From contig JBFMGD010000004.1 of NCBI GenBank assembly GCA_040751775.1, positions 1-64,000 on the forward strand: a DNA stretch of 64,000 nucleotides, in the 5' to 3' direction. Origin of the DNA: JBFMGD01 sp040751775 (lineage in GTDB: Bacteria; Bacillota; Dethiobacteria; DTU022). Position numbers and translations under genes: made by a program. The notes below the pieces were generated by a model, which worked only from the letters and a program-made list of their open reading frames with translations, was not told the origin of the DNA and did no database searches. Positions 8,377 to 15,998 of this stretch are shown in pieces (position 1 is the first letter of the stretch; each line of letters opens with the position of its first letter).

Positions 8377-8873
8377 GAAGCTCCCTCCTCCAACCGCATG
8401 AGCATCTTGATCAATTCCCACTGCGCAACCCCTTCGGCAGCTTCCCTGGTGAGGGCGTGAACCCAAAACCGGTTCTCTTCCGCCAGCACTGTCAGCGTGC
8501 CGGGGGTGAGGGTGATTGAATTGGCCAGTATGAGGCGGTCAACCGGCCTCTCGAGCTCTACCGGAAGCGGGATCAGCCGCGGCGCTATGGGCATGCGCGG
8601 ATGCAGCACCACCCGGACCACCTGCAGGTTCGCTTTTATAATCTCAAGGAGAAGCCTGAAAACGTAACCGAAGGCGATATAAAGCGTCTTCCAGTTAACC
8701 GGCGGCCTTTCAGCCCGGTTAACCAGCAGGTTGCGGTTGAAATAGACTACAAAAACGGCGGCAACGGCGCCGAGCAGCAGCTCTTGCCAGCGCAGGCTGC
8801 CGCTGACCGCGATCCAGAAGAGCATAAAAAGCATAAAGTGGCCGGCATAATTGCAGATGTTCCGCTTGGTCAT
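8373..8873 (-). CDS. mrpE: Mrp Na+/H+ antiporter subunit E
   Basis: First gene of the mrp operon. 166 residues: two to three membrane helices, then a cytosolic part containing LANSITLTPGTLTV, the MnhE signature. ATG 8873 is chosen; an upstream GTG (8885) is possible. The gene lies about 190 bases after rnfB, across a strong terminator, so mrp is likely transcribed separately; a TATAAT stands at 8995-8990 but I see no convincing -35. Confidence 0.88.
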   Translation of the reverse strand: MTKRNICNYAGHFMLFMLFWIAVSGSLRWQELLLGAVAAVFVVYFNRNLLVNRAERPPVNWKTLYIAFGYVFRLLLEIIKANLQVVRVVLHPRMPIAPRLIPLPVELERPVDRLILANSITLTPGTLTVLAEENRFWVHALTREAAEGVAQWELIKMLMRLEEGAS

Positions 8874-9036
8874 TTTAAGCAACACCTTAATCTTTCCGGG
8901 TATAAAAGAGGCAATAAGGAAGAAACCGAGCGTGTTCAGGTTGTGGTCATGCTGTCATAAAGCTGCGGCCTGTTATTGCCTAACATATTATTATATTCTT
9001 TATCTTCTGTGCTTTTCCTGCCGGAGATATAAAAAA

Positions 9037-9057
9037 GACGGGAGGAGCCTCCCGCCT
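9037..9057 (-). terminator. Rho-independent terminator after rnfB
   Basis: On the minus strand GGCGGGAGG-CT-CCTCCCGTC is followed at once by TTTTTTAT. It lies 7 bases after the rnfB stop and separates the rnf and mrp operons. Confidence 0.85.
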
Positions 9058-9063
9058 TGGTTT

Positions 9064-9915
9064 CTAGACTTCGGCACACGCGGCCGCCTTGGCCGCCGGC
9101 CCGGTTCGGGCGGCAGGGTCCTGGCAGCGCGGGTGTATGGTCCCCGGGCGGCATTTCCAGACGCACTCACCGCAATCATCGCACTTGGCGAGATCGATTA
9201 CAGCCAGGTTGCCGTCCATGGTAATCGCTTCCCTGGGGCAGGCTTTGATACAAGCCTTGCAGGCCATGCAGCCCACCTCGCAAGCCTCGGTTACCGCTTT
9301 ACCGCGCCCTTGAGAGCTGCACAATACCAGGTGGCCCTGGTTCCCTTTCGGCAAAATCTTGATGATGCCGCGGGGACAGGCCTTGCTGCAGAGGCCGCAG
9401 CCGCCGCAGCGCTCCCGGTTCACCACCGGCAGGCCGTGCGGGCCCATCGTGATCGCGTCAAAGGGACAGGCGCGCACGCAGTTGCCCAGGCCCAGGCAGC
9501 CGTCTGAACAGGCTTTAAATCCGCCGCCGTATTTTTGCGCCACGGCACAATCCATGACACCGTCATAGATAAACAGGTCCCGGGCCCTGGCCGTATCGCC
9601 GATACAGAACACGGTCGCAACCAGCGGTACCGCTTCGACCGCTTCCTGGCCCAGCACCGCGGCGATCGCTTTGGCGGTATCGCCGCCGCCGGGAATACAG
9701 CCGTTCTGGGCGGCGTTCCCCTCTACCACCGCTTCGGCGAAGTTGGTGCAGCCGGCATAACCGCAGGCGCCGCAGTTTACTCCCGGCAGCGTCTCCCGGA
9801 CAGCTTCCACACGGGGATCCGCTTCCACATCGAAGAAACGGGCGGCCAAAGCCAGGAGAGTCCCAAAAATGAGGCCCACTCCACCCAACGCTGCTGCCGC
9901 ATATAATATTTGCAC
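9064..9915 (-). CDS. rnfB: Rnf complex iron-sulfur subunit B
   Basis: Entry point for electrons from reduced ferredoxin into the Rnf complex. 283 residues: an N-terminal membrane helix, the NCGACGYAGC cluster motif (about residues 45-55), then several ferredoxin-type motifs including CGGCGLCSKACP, CMACKACIKACP and CDDCGECVWKC, giving a wire of [4Fe-4S] clusters. The tail ends in a short Ala-rich stretch. It is the last gene of rnfCDGEAB, the order seen in clostridia, and is followed by a strong terminator. Confidence 0.96.
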   Translation of the reverse strand: MQILYAAAALGGVGLIFGTLLALAARFFDVEADPRVEAVRETLPGVNCGACGYAGCTNFAEAVVEGNAAQNGCIPGGGDTAKAIAAVLGQEAVEAVPLVATVFCIGDTARARDLFIYDGVMDCAVAQKYGGGFKACSDGCLGLGNCVRACPFDAITMGPHGLPVVNRERCGGCGLCSKACPRGIIKILPKGNQGHLVLCSSQGRGKAVTEACEVGCMACKACIKACPREAITMDGNLAVIDLAKCDDCGECVWKCRPGTIHPRCQDPAARTGPAAKAAACAEV

Positions 9916-9982
9916 GGTTTGTCACCTCACATCGAGAAATAGTGCATTCAATACGATCTCAAAAAGATTAACCATCAGCAGC

Positions 9983-10564
9983 TTAAAGGCTGAGCATACC
10001 CTTGAAACCCATGAAAGCCAGGGAAAGGATGCCGGCGGTGATCAAGGTAATCGCGGTGCCCTGCAGGGGAGCCGGAATCTTGGCCGTTTCCAACCGCTCG
10101 CGGATACCGGCCATGATGATCAGGGCCAGGGAAAACCCGACCGAAGCGGCCACCCCGAACACAACGGCCTCGGCCAGGGTGAACTCCTGGCGCACCGCCA
10201 ACAGGGCCACCGCCATCACGGCGCAGTTGGTGGTGATCAAGGGTAGGAAAATACCGAGGCCCTGGTACAGAGTTGGGCTGATTTTACGTAAGATCGTCTC
10301 CACCATCTGGACCAGGGAAGCGATAATCAGAATAAAAGCGACGATTTGCAGGTAGTAAAGGCCCAGGGGAACCAGAACATAGGTATAAACCAGCCAGGTG
10401 ACCAGCGTGGCCATGGTCAAGACAAACACTACGGCCATACTCATCCCCACGGCGGTATCCATCTTCCGTGAAACCCCTAAAAAGGGGCAGATTCCAAAAA
10501 AGCGCTGCAGGACAAAGTTATCTACCAGAATATAGATGAATATGATGGAAAGCAGCTTTTCCAT
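9983..10564 (-). CDS. rnfA: Rnf complex membrane subunit A
   Basis: 193 residues, six predicted helices, homologous to NqrE. It holds the FGICPFLGVS segment near the N-terminus with the cysteine that, with its partner in RnfE, ligates an intramembrane Fe-S cluster. Normal family length. ATG start; 67 bases to rnfB. Confidence 0.95.
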   Translation of the reverse strand: MEKLLSIIFIYILVDNFVLQRFFGICPFLGVSRKMDTAVGMSMAVVFVLTMATLVTWLVYTYVLVPLGLYYLQIVAFILIIASLVQMVETILRKISPTLYQGLGIFLPLITTNCAVMAVALLAVRQEFTLAEAVVFGVAASVGFSLALIIMAGIRERLETAKIPAPLQGTAITLITAGILSLAFMGFKGMLSL

Positions 10565-10603
10565 AGCGACCCTCCCGCTTCTTGAACAGATTTGATGTTG
10601 AAC

Positions 10604-11224
10604 CTACTTGATGTTGTACCGTTTAAAAATCAAATTCACCAAGCCCAGCAGCAACCCCAGGACGATAAAGCCGCCGGGCGGCAGGGCGAAGAGCTTCATC
10701 GGCTCAAAGGCCGGCCCGAAGAGGTTTACCGTCATCGCGGTTTCACCCAAAAGGGTGCCGCTGCCGATTACTTCCCGTATTGTGGAGAGAATCAGCAGGC
10801 TGACGGTAAAGCCGAGCCCGATGCCGACGCCGTCAGCGAGAGAGCGCAGCACCGGTTTTTTACTGGCAAACGCTTCCGCGCGCCCCAGAATGATGCAGTT
10901 GACCACGATCAGGGGCACAAAAACGCCGAGCGCGTCATAGAGACCGGGTTGAAAAGCTTTGAGCAGCATTTCAATCACGGTCACAAAGCTGGCGATGACC
11001 ACGATAAAACAGGGGATGCGCACCTGGTCGGGGATAAAGCGGCGCAGGCTGGATATGACCACGTTGGAACAGATTAAAACCGCGGCGGCCGCCAGGCCCA
11101 TGCCCAGGCCGTTAACCATTAACGTCGTGATCGCCAAAGTCGGGCACATGCCCAAAACCAGACGGAAAACGGGGTTATCTTTGACAATGCCCCGGGAGAT
11201 ATCCTGCAGATAAATATTACTCAC
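10604..11224 (-). CDS. rnfE: Rnf complex membrane subunit E
   Basis: 206 residues, six helices, homologous to NqrD and pseudo-symmetric to RnfA; the MCPTLAIT segment bears the matching cysteine ligand. The open frame reaches 11320 but the start is GTG 11224-11222, 8 bases after GGAGG, with an 8-base overlap with rnfG. This gives the usual RnfE length. Confidence 0.94.
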   Translation of the reverse strand: MSNIYLQDISRGIVKDNPVFRLVLGMCPTLAITTLMVNGLGMGLAAAAVLICSNVVISSLRRFIPDQVRIPCFIVVIASFVTVIEMLLKAFQPGLYDALGVFVPLIVVNCIILGRAEAFASKKPVLRSLADGVGIGLGFTVSLLILSTIREVIGSGTLLGETAMTVNLFGPAFEPMKLFALPPGGFIVLGLLLGLVNLIFKRYNIK

Positions 11225-12059
11225 TCTCTTCACCTCCGCCCTCAATCGCTTTCTGCAAGGCGTCGCGCACAGCATTGACAATTCCTTCCGCGCTGCCCGT
11301 CGCCCCGGTCTTGATATCAATTTCCAGGCTCTGCTCTGCGATGATCCGTTCCGGGATCAGGGGGTAAGACTCAACATAGTAGTTGGGCGTTTCATTCTGC
11401 CGCAAAACCTTGATTGCGGTTATTTGACCGCCCTCGACAGTTACTGCGACCGCGATCTCGTCCATCAGGCCCCTGCCGATACCCTCGTAAGTGCCGTCGG
11501 GAACCGCGGTGATGTCAAATATCTCTTCCTCAAAGGAAAGGAAGGTAAAGGCAATTACACCGGCCATCTGCCGCACCGAGTTGATCATGGCGCTGGTGCT
11601 GACGGTGGCGCCGCTGACGGAGTCAACATCTACTCCTTTCTCGATCGGGTCTTCATAGGTCTTACCGATAAACTGGCTTTGGAAGCCGGGTGTGGTAATT
11701 ACGTCCCCGATTCCCGGGGTATCCGAATGGGAGATGATCCGCAGCCCGATAATCTTGCCGCTGCTGTCCATCGCCAGGTTGTAGGTAATGATGCCGTCGT
11801 AACCCTGCTGTTGAATGACGGCCATAACCCCGAGCAGGTTGTTTGAAGAGTCGTAAATCAGGTCGAACAGATTGTTTTCAATTGTTTCTTGCCTGGTATC
11901 CGCTACTGTGGGGAAAAATTCCTGCACGGCCTGGAGGTACTCCGCGGCCTCACGTTCGGCGATGATCGGTTCAGTCCAGTTGTATACTCCCGTTAAAAGG
12001 GCCGCCGATACGATTCCCACTATCGCCAGAGTTAAAGATAGGCGTAGGATGTTACGCAC
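11217..12059 (-). CDS. rnfG: Rnf complex flavoprotein subunit G with two FMN-binding domains
   Basis: Extracytoplasmic flavoprotein held by one N-terminal helix (about residues 5-25). The first FMN_bind domain has the flavinylation motif DSVSGAT (146-152, FMN expected on T152). A second FMN_bind domain follows (about 185-270), opening DGTYEGIGRG and ending with a second complete motif DIKTGAT (248-254, T254). At 280 residues it is about 80 longer than ordinary RnfG, which has one domain. It overlaps rnfD by 8 bases and rnfE by 8. The doubled domain may add an extra one-electron relay, an inference. ApbE for modification lies in the same region. Confidence 0.93.
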   Translation of the reverse strand: MRNILRLSLTLAIVGIVSAALLTGVYNWTEPIIAEREAAEYLQAVQEFFPTVADTRQETIENNLFDLIYDSSNNLLGVMAVIQQQGYDGIITYNLAMDSSGKIIGLRIISHSDTPGIGDVITTPGFQSQFIGKTYEDPIEKGVDVDSVSGATVSTSAMINSVRQMAGVIAFTFLSFEEEIFDITAVPDGTYEGIGRGLMDEIAVAVTVEGGQITAIKVLRQNETPNYYVESYPLIPERIIAEQSLEIDIKTGATGSAEGIVNAVRDALQKAIEGGGEESE

Positions 12060-13014
12060 TTTTCTTCACCTCCCCGAATTTCTTCGGCAACGTAAAGTTA
12101 TCAATAATCGGGGTCACCGCGTTCATGATCAGGATGCCGAAAGTAACCCCTTCCGGCAGTGGAGCGAACAGGCGGATCAGCATGGTAATCACACCGCAAC
12201 CGACGCCGAAAATCAGTTTACCGCGCGTGGTCACCGGTGAAGTAACCATATCCGTCGCCATGAACAGCGCCCCCAAGAGCACCCCGCCCGCCAGGACGTG
12301 GAAGAGACCGGTGAAGAGATGGTTTTCATAAAAACCGCCGCCGAAAGCGGTCCCCATGATAAAGACCACGCCGATATAACCGCCCGGGATCCGCCAGTCA
12401 ATATGGCCTTTATAAAGCAGCCAGAGCGCGCCGAGGATTAAAGCCAGGGCTGAGGTTTCGCCGAGACAGCCGGCCACATTGCCGACAAAGAGCTGGCCCA
12501 GGGTTACTTCGAGGGCCTGTGCCTGCCCGGCCAGCGGTGTGGCTGCGGTCACCGCGCCGATATCCGTGCCGAAAGCGAAAGGTTTGGGGACCGGCATCTG
12601 CCCAACCATGTGGCTGCCCCAGGAGATGACCAGGATAGCCCGTCCAACCAGGGCCGGGTTAAAGATATTATAACCGATGCCCCCGAAAACCTGCTTACCG
12701 ATAATAATAGCGGAAGCGGCGCCCACCACGACGAGCCACCACGGCGGCGCCGCCGGCAGGGTCATCGCCAGCAGCAAGCCGGTGACCGCGGCGCTGCCGT
12801 CGCCAAAAAGATCCAGCTTACGCAGGCAGAGCGCCTCGGTAACCATGGCGGTGACTACAGCGATCACCATCGTCACCAGGGCTTGGTAGCCGAAAAGCAG
12901 CACCGACACCAGGGCTACCGGAAAGAGAGCGACCAGAACATCGATCATGACGCTCTGCACGGATTCGATCGTCCGGATGTGCGGCGAAGATGAGATAACC
13001 AGTTTGCCGTTCAT
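12052..13014 (-). CDS. rnfD: Rnf complex membrane flavoprotein subunit D
   Basis: 320 residues, about nine helices, homologous to NqrB. The segment TDMVTSPVT carries the threonine expected to bind FMN covalently. ATG 13014-13012 follows GGGAG by 8 bases; the longer frame to 13152 runs into rnfC and is rejected. RnfD is the likely main ion-conducting subunit. Confidence 0.95.
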   Translation of the reverse strand: MNGKLVISSSPHIRTIESVQSVMIDVLVALFPVALVSVLLFGYQALVTMVIAVVTAMVTEALCLRKLDLFGDGSAAVTGLLLAMTLPAAPPWWLVVVGAASAIIIGKQVFGGIGYNIFNPALVGRAILVISWGSHMVGQMPVPKPFAFGTDIGAVTAATPLAGQAQALEVTLGQLFVGNVAGCLGETSALALILGALWLLYKGHIDWRIPGGYIGVVFIMGTAFGGGFYENHLFTGLFHVLAGGVLLGALFMATDMVTSPVTTRGKLIFGVGCGVITMLIRLFAPLPEGVTFGILIMNAVTPIIDNFTLPKKFGEVKKSA

Positions 13015-13043
13015 TTCTATCACTCCCATTCTTGAAGGGAATA

Positions 13044-14366
13044 CTATTTTTGCTTGCGTTTCTCCAATATTTCGGCCTTGGCCAACCTGATCAACTGAGT
13101 CAGGGGGATGCGGGAGGGGCAAATGTATGAGCAGCAGCCGCATTCGATACAATCGGCGGCGTGCAGCTTATCCGCCCGCTGCAGCATGCCGTGCTCCGAC
13201 GCCTGGGCGATGAAAGTAGGGACCAGGCTCACCGGGCAAACGGCGACGCACTTGGCGCATTTGATGCAAGGGAGGCTCTGAAACAGCGCCACGTCCTCCG
13301 CGGTAAGCGCGAGGATACCGGAAGTGCCCTTGATTACCGGCAGGTCGGCGGTGGTCTGGGCGAGACCCATCATCGGGCCGCCGATAATCAGTTTACGGGT
13401 GTCATCTTTCAAACCGCCGCAGGCCTCCAGGACCTCGCTGACCAGGGTGCCGATACGGATTAGCAAATTAGCGGGGCGCACTACTCCCTCGCCGGTAACG
13501 GTAACCACCCGCTCAATCAAAGGTTTGCCTTCCTTGACCACGCGGGTCATGGCGACCGCCGTGCCCACGTTGTGGTTGACTATCCCCACGTCCATGGGCA
13601 GCCCGCCGGAAGGAACCTTGCGCTTGGAGATCGCCTGGATCAACATTTTTTCCGCGCCCTGGGGGTACTTGGTATGCAGCGGCACCACCCGGATATCAGT
13701 CTCGCCGGCTACCGCTTGCTGCATTACCCGCAAAGCATCCGGTTTATTGTTCTCGATCCCGATGATGCCGGTGGAAGCCCCGAGGGCTTTCATCATTACC
13801 TTGAGGCCAAAGACGATCTCTCCCGGTTTTTCAAGCATCAGGCGGTGATCGGCGGTGAGATACGGTTCACACTCGGCGCCGTTGATGATCACCATGTCAA
13901 TCGGCTTTTCCGGCGGTGGGGCCAGCTTCACATGAGCCGGGAAAGTTGCTCCCCCCATGCCGACGATACCCGCCTCCCGGATGAGGCTGCGCAGTTCTGT
14001 TGCGGTAATGCTGTTCAGATCACCGGCCGGTTTGAGCCCTTCAACCCAGGCATCCAGTCCGTCCGATTCAATCGTTACCGCCTCTACCTTACGGCCGAGG
14101 GGGTGATTATAGGGTCCGACAGCGATTACTTTTCCGGAAACACTGGCGTGAACGGGCGCGGAAACGAATCCCTTGCTTTCACCGATTTTTTGACCGGCCT
14201 TGACCATGTCGCCGACTTCAACCAGCGCTTCGCAAGGCGCCCCAATATGCTGCTGCAAAGGAATTACAACCTGTGCCGGCAGCGGCAGGGCGGTAATGGC
14301 CAGAGAAGCGGTCAGCTCTTTTCGGTACTCAGGATGAACGCCGCCCTTAAAAAATGGTGTAGCCAT
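13044..14366 (-). CDS. rnfC: Rnf complex NADH-side subunit C
   Basis: Soluble subunit that holds FMN and reacts with NAD+/NADH. 440 residues: N-terminal RnfC barrel-sandwich, an NuoF-like flavin/NAD fold with GMGGATFPAHVK and INGAECEPYL, an SLBB domain, and two C-terminal [4Fe-4S] motifs, CIKCAKCVAVCP and CIECGCCSYICP. First gene of the operon; about 260 bases upstream separate it from folC and should contain the promoter, though I cannot point to clear boxes. Confidence 0.96.
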   Translation of the reverse strand: MATPFFKGGVHPEYRKELTASLAITALPLPAQVVIPLQQHIGAPCEALVEVGDMVKAGQKIGESKGFVSAPVHASVSGKVIAVGPYNHPLGRKVEAVTIESDGLDAWVEGLKPAGDLNSITATELRSLIREAGIVGMGGATFPAHVKLAPPPEKPIDMVIINGAECEPYLTADHRLMLEKPGEIVFGLKVMMKALGASTGIIGIENNKPDALRVMQQAVAGETDIRVVPLHTKYPQGAEKMLIQAISKRKVPSGGLPMDVGIVNHNVGTAVAMTRVVKEGKPLIERVVTVTGEGVVRPANLLIRIGTLVSEVLEACGGLKDDTRKLIIGGPMMGLAQTTADLPVIKGTSGILALTAEDVALFQSLPCIKCAKCVAVCPVSLVPTFIAQASEHGMLQRADKLHAADCIECGCCSYICPSRIPLTQLIRLAKAEILEKRKQK

Positions 14367-14628
14367 GCGTTAAAAATCACCCCTTTAAGGAAAAAGTAGT
14401 ATCTTAGAAGCACCCTTGTGCTAGCTATAACAGTAAGGTGTTCGTTACTTCTCTATAAAGTCCTGCCCGGAAACCCCTTTTTTCACAGCCGGAAATAAAG
14501 ATGAAAGATTCTAATATGTCACTCATTTGTGGAGCCCAAGTATTCAGAATTGAGGAGTCAGAATTCAGATCAGTTAGCGCTATTTTACTAGATCTAGACG
14601 GTCAAGTCTTCTGGAAATTGCTGATCAA

Positions 14629-15996
14629 CTATTGATCTTTAAAAGCGGCGCGGGCTTCGCTGACGGTGTAGAGGGAGCCGGTAACCAGGAGAGCATCGGC
14701 GGGGCCGGCCAGGCCGCGGCCCAGAGCGAGCGCACGGTGCACCGCCGGCGCGATATGGATTGCCCCGGTGAAGCGGAAGTTTTGCCGGATCAGATCGGCC
14801 AGGGCATGAGGGTCCGCGGCGCGCGGCAACTCCGGGCGGGTCAGGACCAGGGTATGGGCCAGGGGAAGCAGGGGGCTGAGGATCGCCTCAATATCCTTAT
14901 CAGCCATAATCCCCAGAATCAGGATCAGGCGGCGATAGCTGAAATATTCCGGCAGGGCCGCCGCAAGCTCACCGGCTGCCGCCGGGTTGTGGGCGCCGTC
15001 CATGATCAGCAGGGGCGCACGGTCCAGGACTTCCAGCCGGCCGGGCCAGCTTGTTTGCGCCAGGCCGCGGCGCAGGGCCGGCTCGTTGATCGTAAAACCG
15101 TGCGCCGCCAGGAGCTCCAGCGCGGCGAGAGCGGTGGCGGCATTGGTGACCTGGTAGGCGCCGCGCAGCGGAATGAACAGATCGTCCAACCGGCGGTAAA
15201 AACCGTTGTAGGTAAAGTGCTGCCCGTCCGGGATGATTTTGCCCCGCTCGTGGAAAGCGGTTAACACCGCTTCTTCAGCCTGCAGCGGACCGCGGCCGGC
15301 GACACCAGACGAAGAGCTGACCCGGTAGAGGGGGGCGTTCAGTTCCCGGCACCGGTTTTGAAATACCGCTAGCGCCGCCGGATCGGCGGCGGCGGTAAGC
15401 AGCGGCACCGCCGGCTTAATAATGCCCGCCTTTTCCCGGGCGATCTCAGCGATGGTATGGCCCAAGACGTCGGTATGCTCCAGGCTGATGTTGGTAATAA
15501 CGCTGAGCAGCGGGGTGACCACGTTGGTGGCGTCCAGCCGGCCGCCCAGCCCTACCTCCAGCACGACCAGGTCGGGGCGGCGCCGCTCAAAGAAGAGCAG
15601 GGCCAGCGTGGTGACCACCTCGAATTCGGTCACCTGCCCCAGGCTCTGATCGGCGCTGATCGACTCGGCCAGGGGACGGACCCGCTCCACCAGCTCGACC
15701 AGCTCCGCCGGGTCGACATCCATGCCGTCTACGGCCATGCGGTTGGTAAAAGAGAGAAGATAGGGGGAGGTATAGAGGCCCACCCGGTAGCCGGCAGCCT
15801 GCAGCACGGCGGCGGCCGTGGCCGCGGTGGAACCTTTGCCGTTGGTGCCGCCGATATGCAGGAAGCGCAGGCGCCGGTGGGGGGAGCCGAGGCGCTCCAA
15901 AAGCGCGGCGATCCGCTCAAGGCCGGGCTTCATGCCGAAGCGGCCGATACTGTGAATCCATGCCAGTGACTGCCGGTAGCGTTCCGCTTGATCCAT
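14629..15996 (-). CDS. folC: Bifunctional dihydrofolate/folylpolyglutamate synthase
   Basis: Adds glutamate to dihydropteroate and to reduced folates. 455 residues, usual size, with the P-loop GGTNGKGST (49-57) and the folate-binding TSPYLLSF region just after it. The start ATG is 3 bases after the valS stop, so the two are co-transcribed, a common pairing in Firmicutes. Confidence 0.95.
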   Translation of the reverse strand: MDQAERYRQSLAWIHSIGRFGMKPGLERIAALLERLGSPHRRLRFLHIGGTNGKGSTAATAAAVLQAAGYRVGLYTSPYLLSFTNRMAVDGMDVDPAELVELVERVRPLAESISADQSLGQVTEFEVVTTLALLFFERRRPDLVVLEVGLGGRLDATNVVTPLLSVITNISLEHTDVLGHTIAEIAREKAGIIKPAVPLLTAAADPAALAVFQNRCRELNAPLYRVSSSSGVAGRGPLQAEEAVLTAFHERGKIIPDGQHFTYNGFYRRLDDLFIPLRGAYQVTNAATALAALELLAAHGFTINEPALRRGLAQTSWPGRLEVLDRAPLLIMDGAHNPAAAGELAAALPEYFSYRRLILILGIMADKDIEAILSPLLPLAHTLVLTRPELPRAADPHALADLIRQNFRFTGAIHIAPAVHRALALGRGLAGPADALLVTGSLYTVSEARAAFKDQ

Positions 15997-15998
15997 GT

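Noticed and set aside
8985..9000. TATAAT at 8995-8990 as the mrp promoter
   Set aside because: A perfect -10 on the minus strand, but no acceptable -35 at the right distance, so not listed as a feature.
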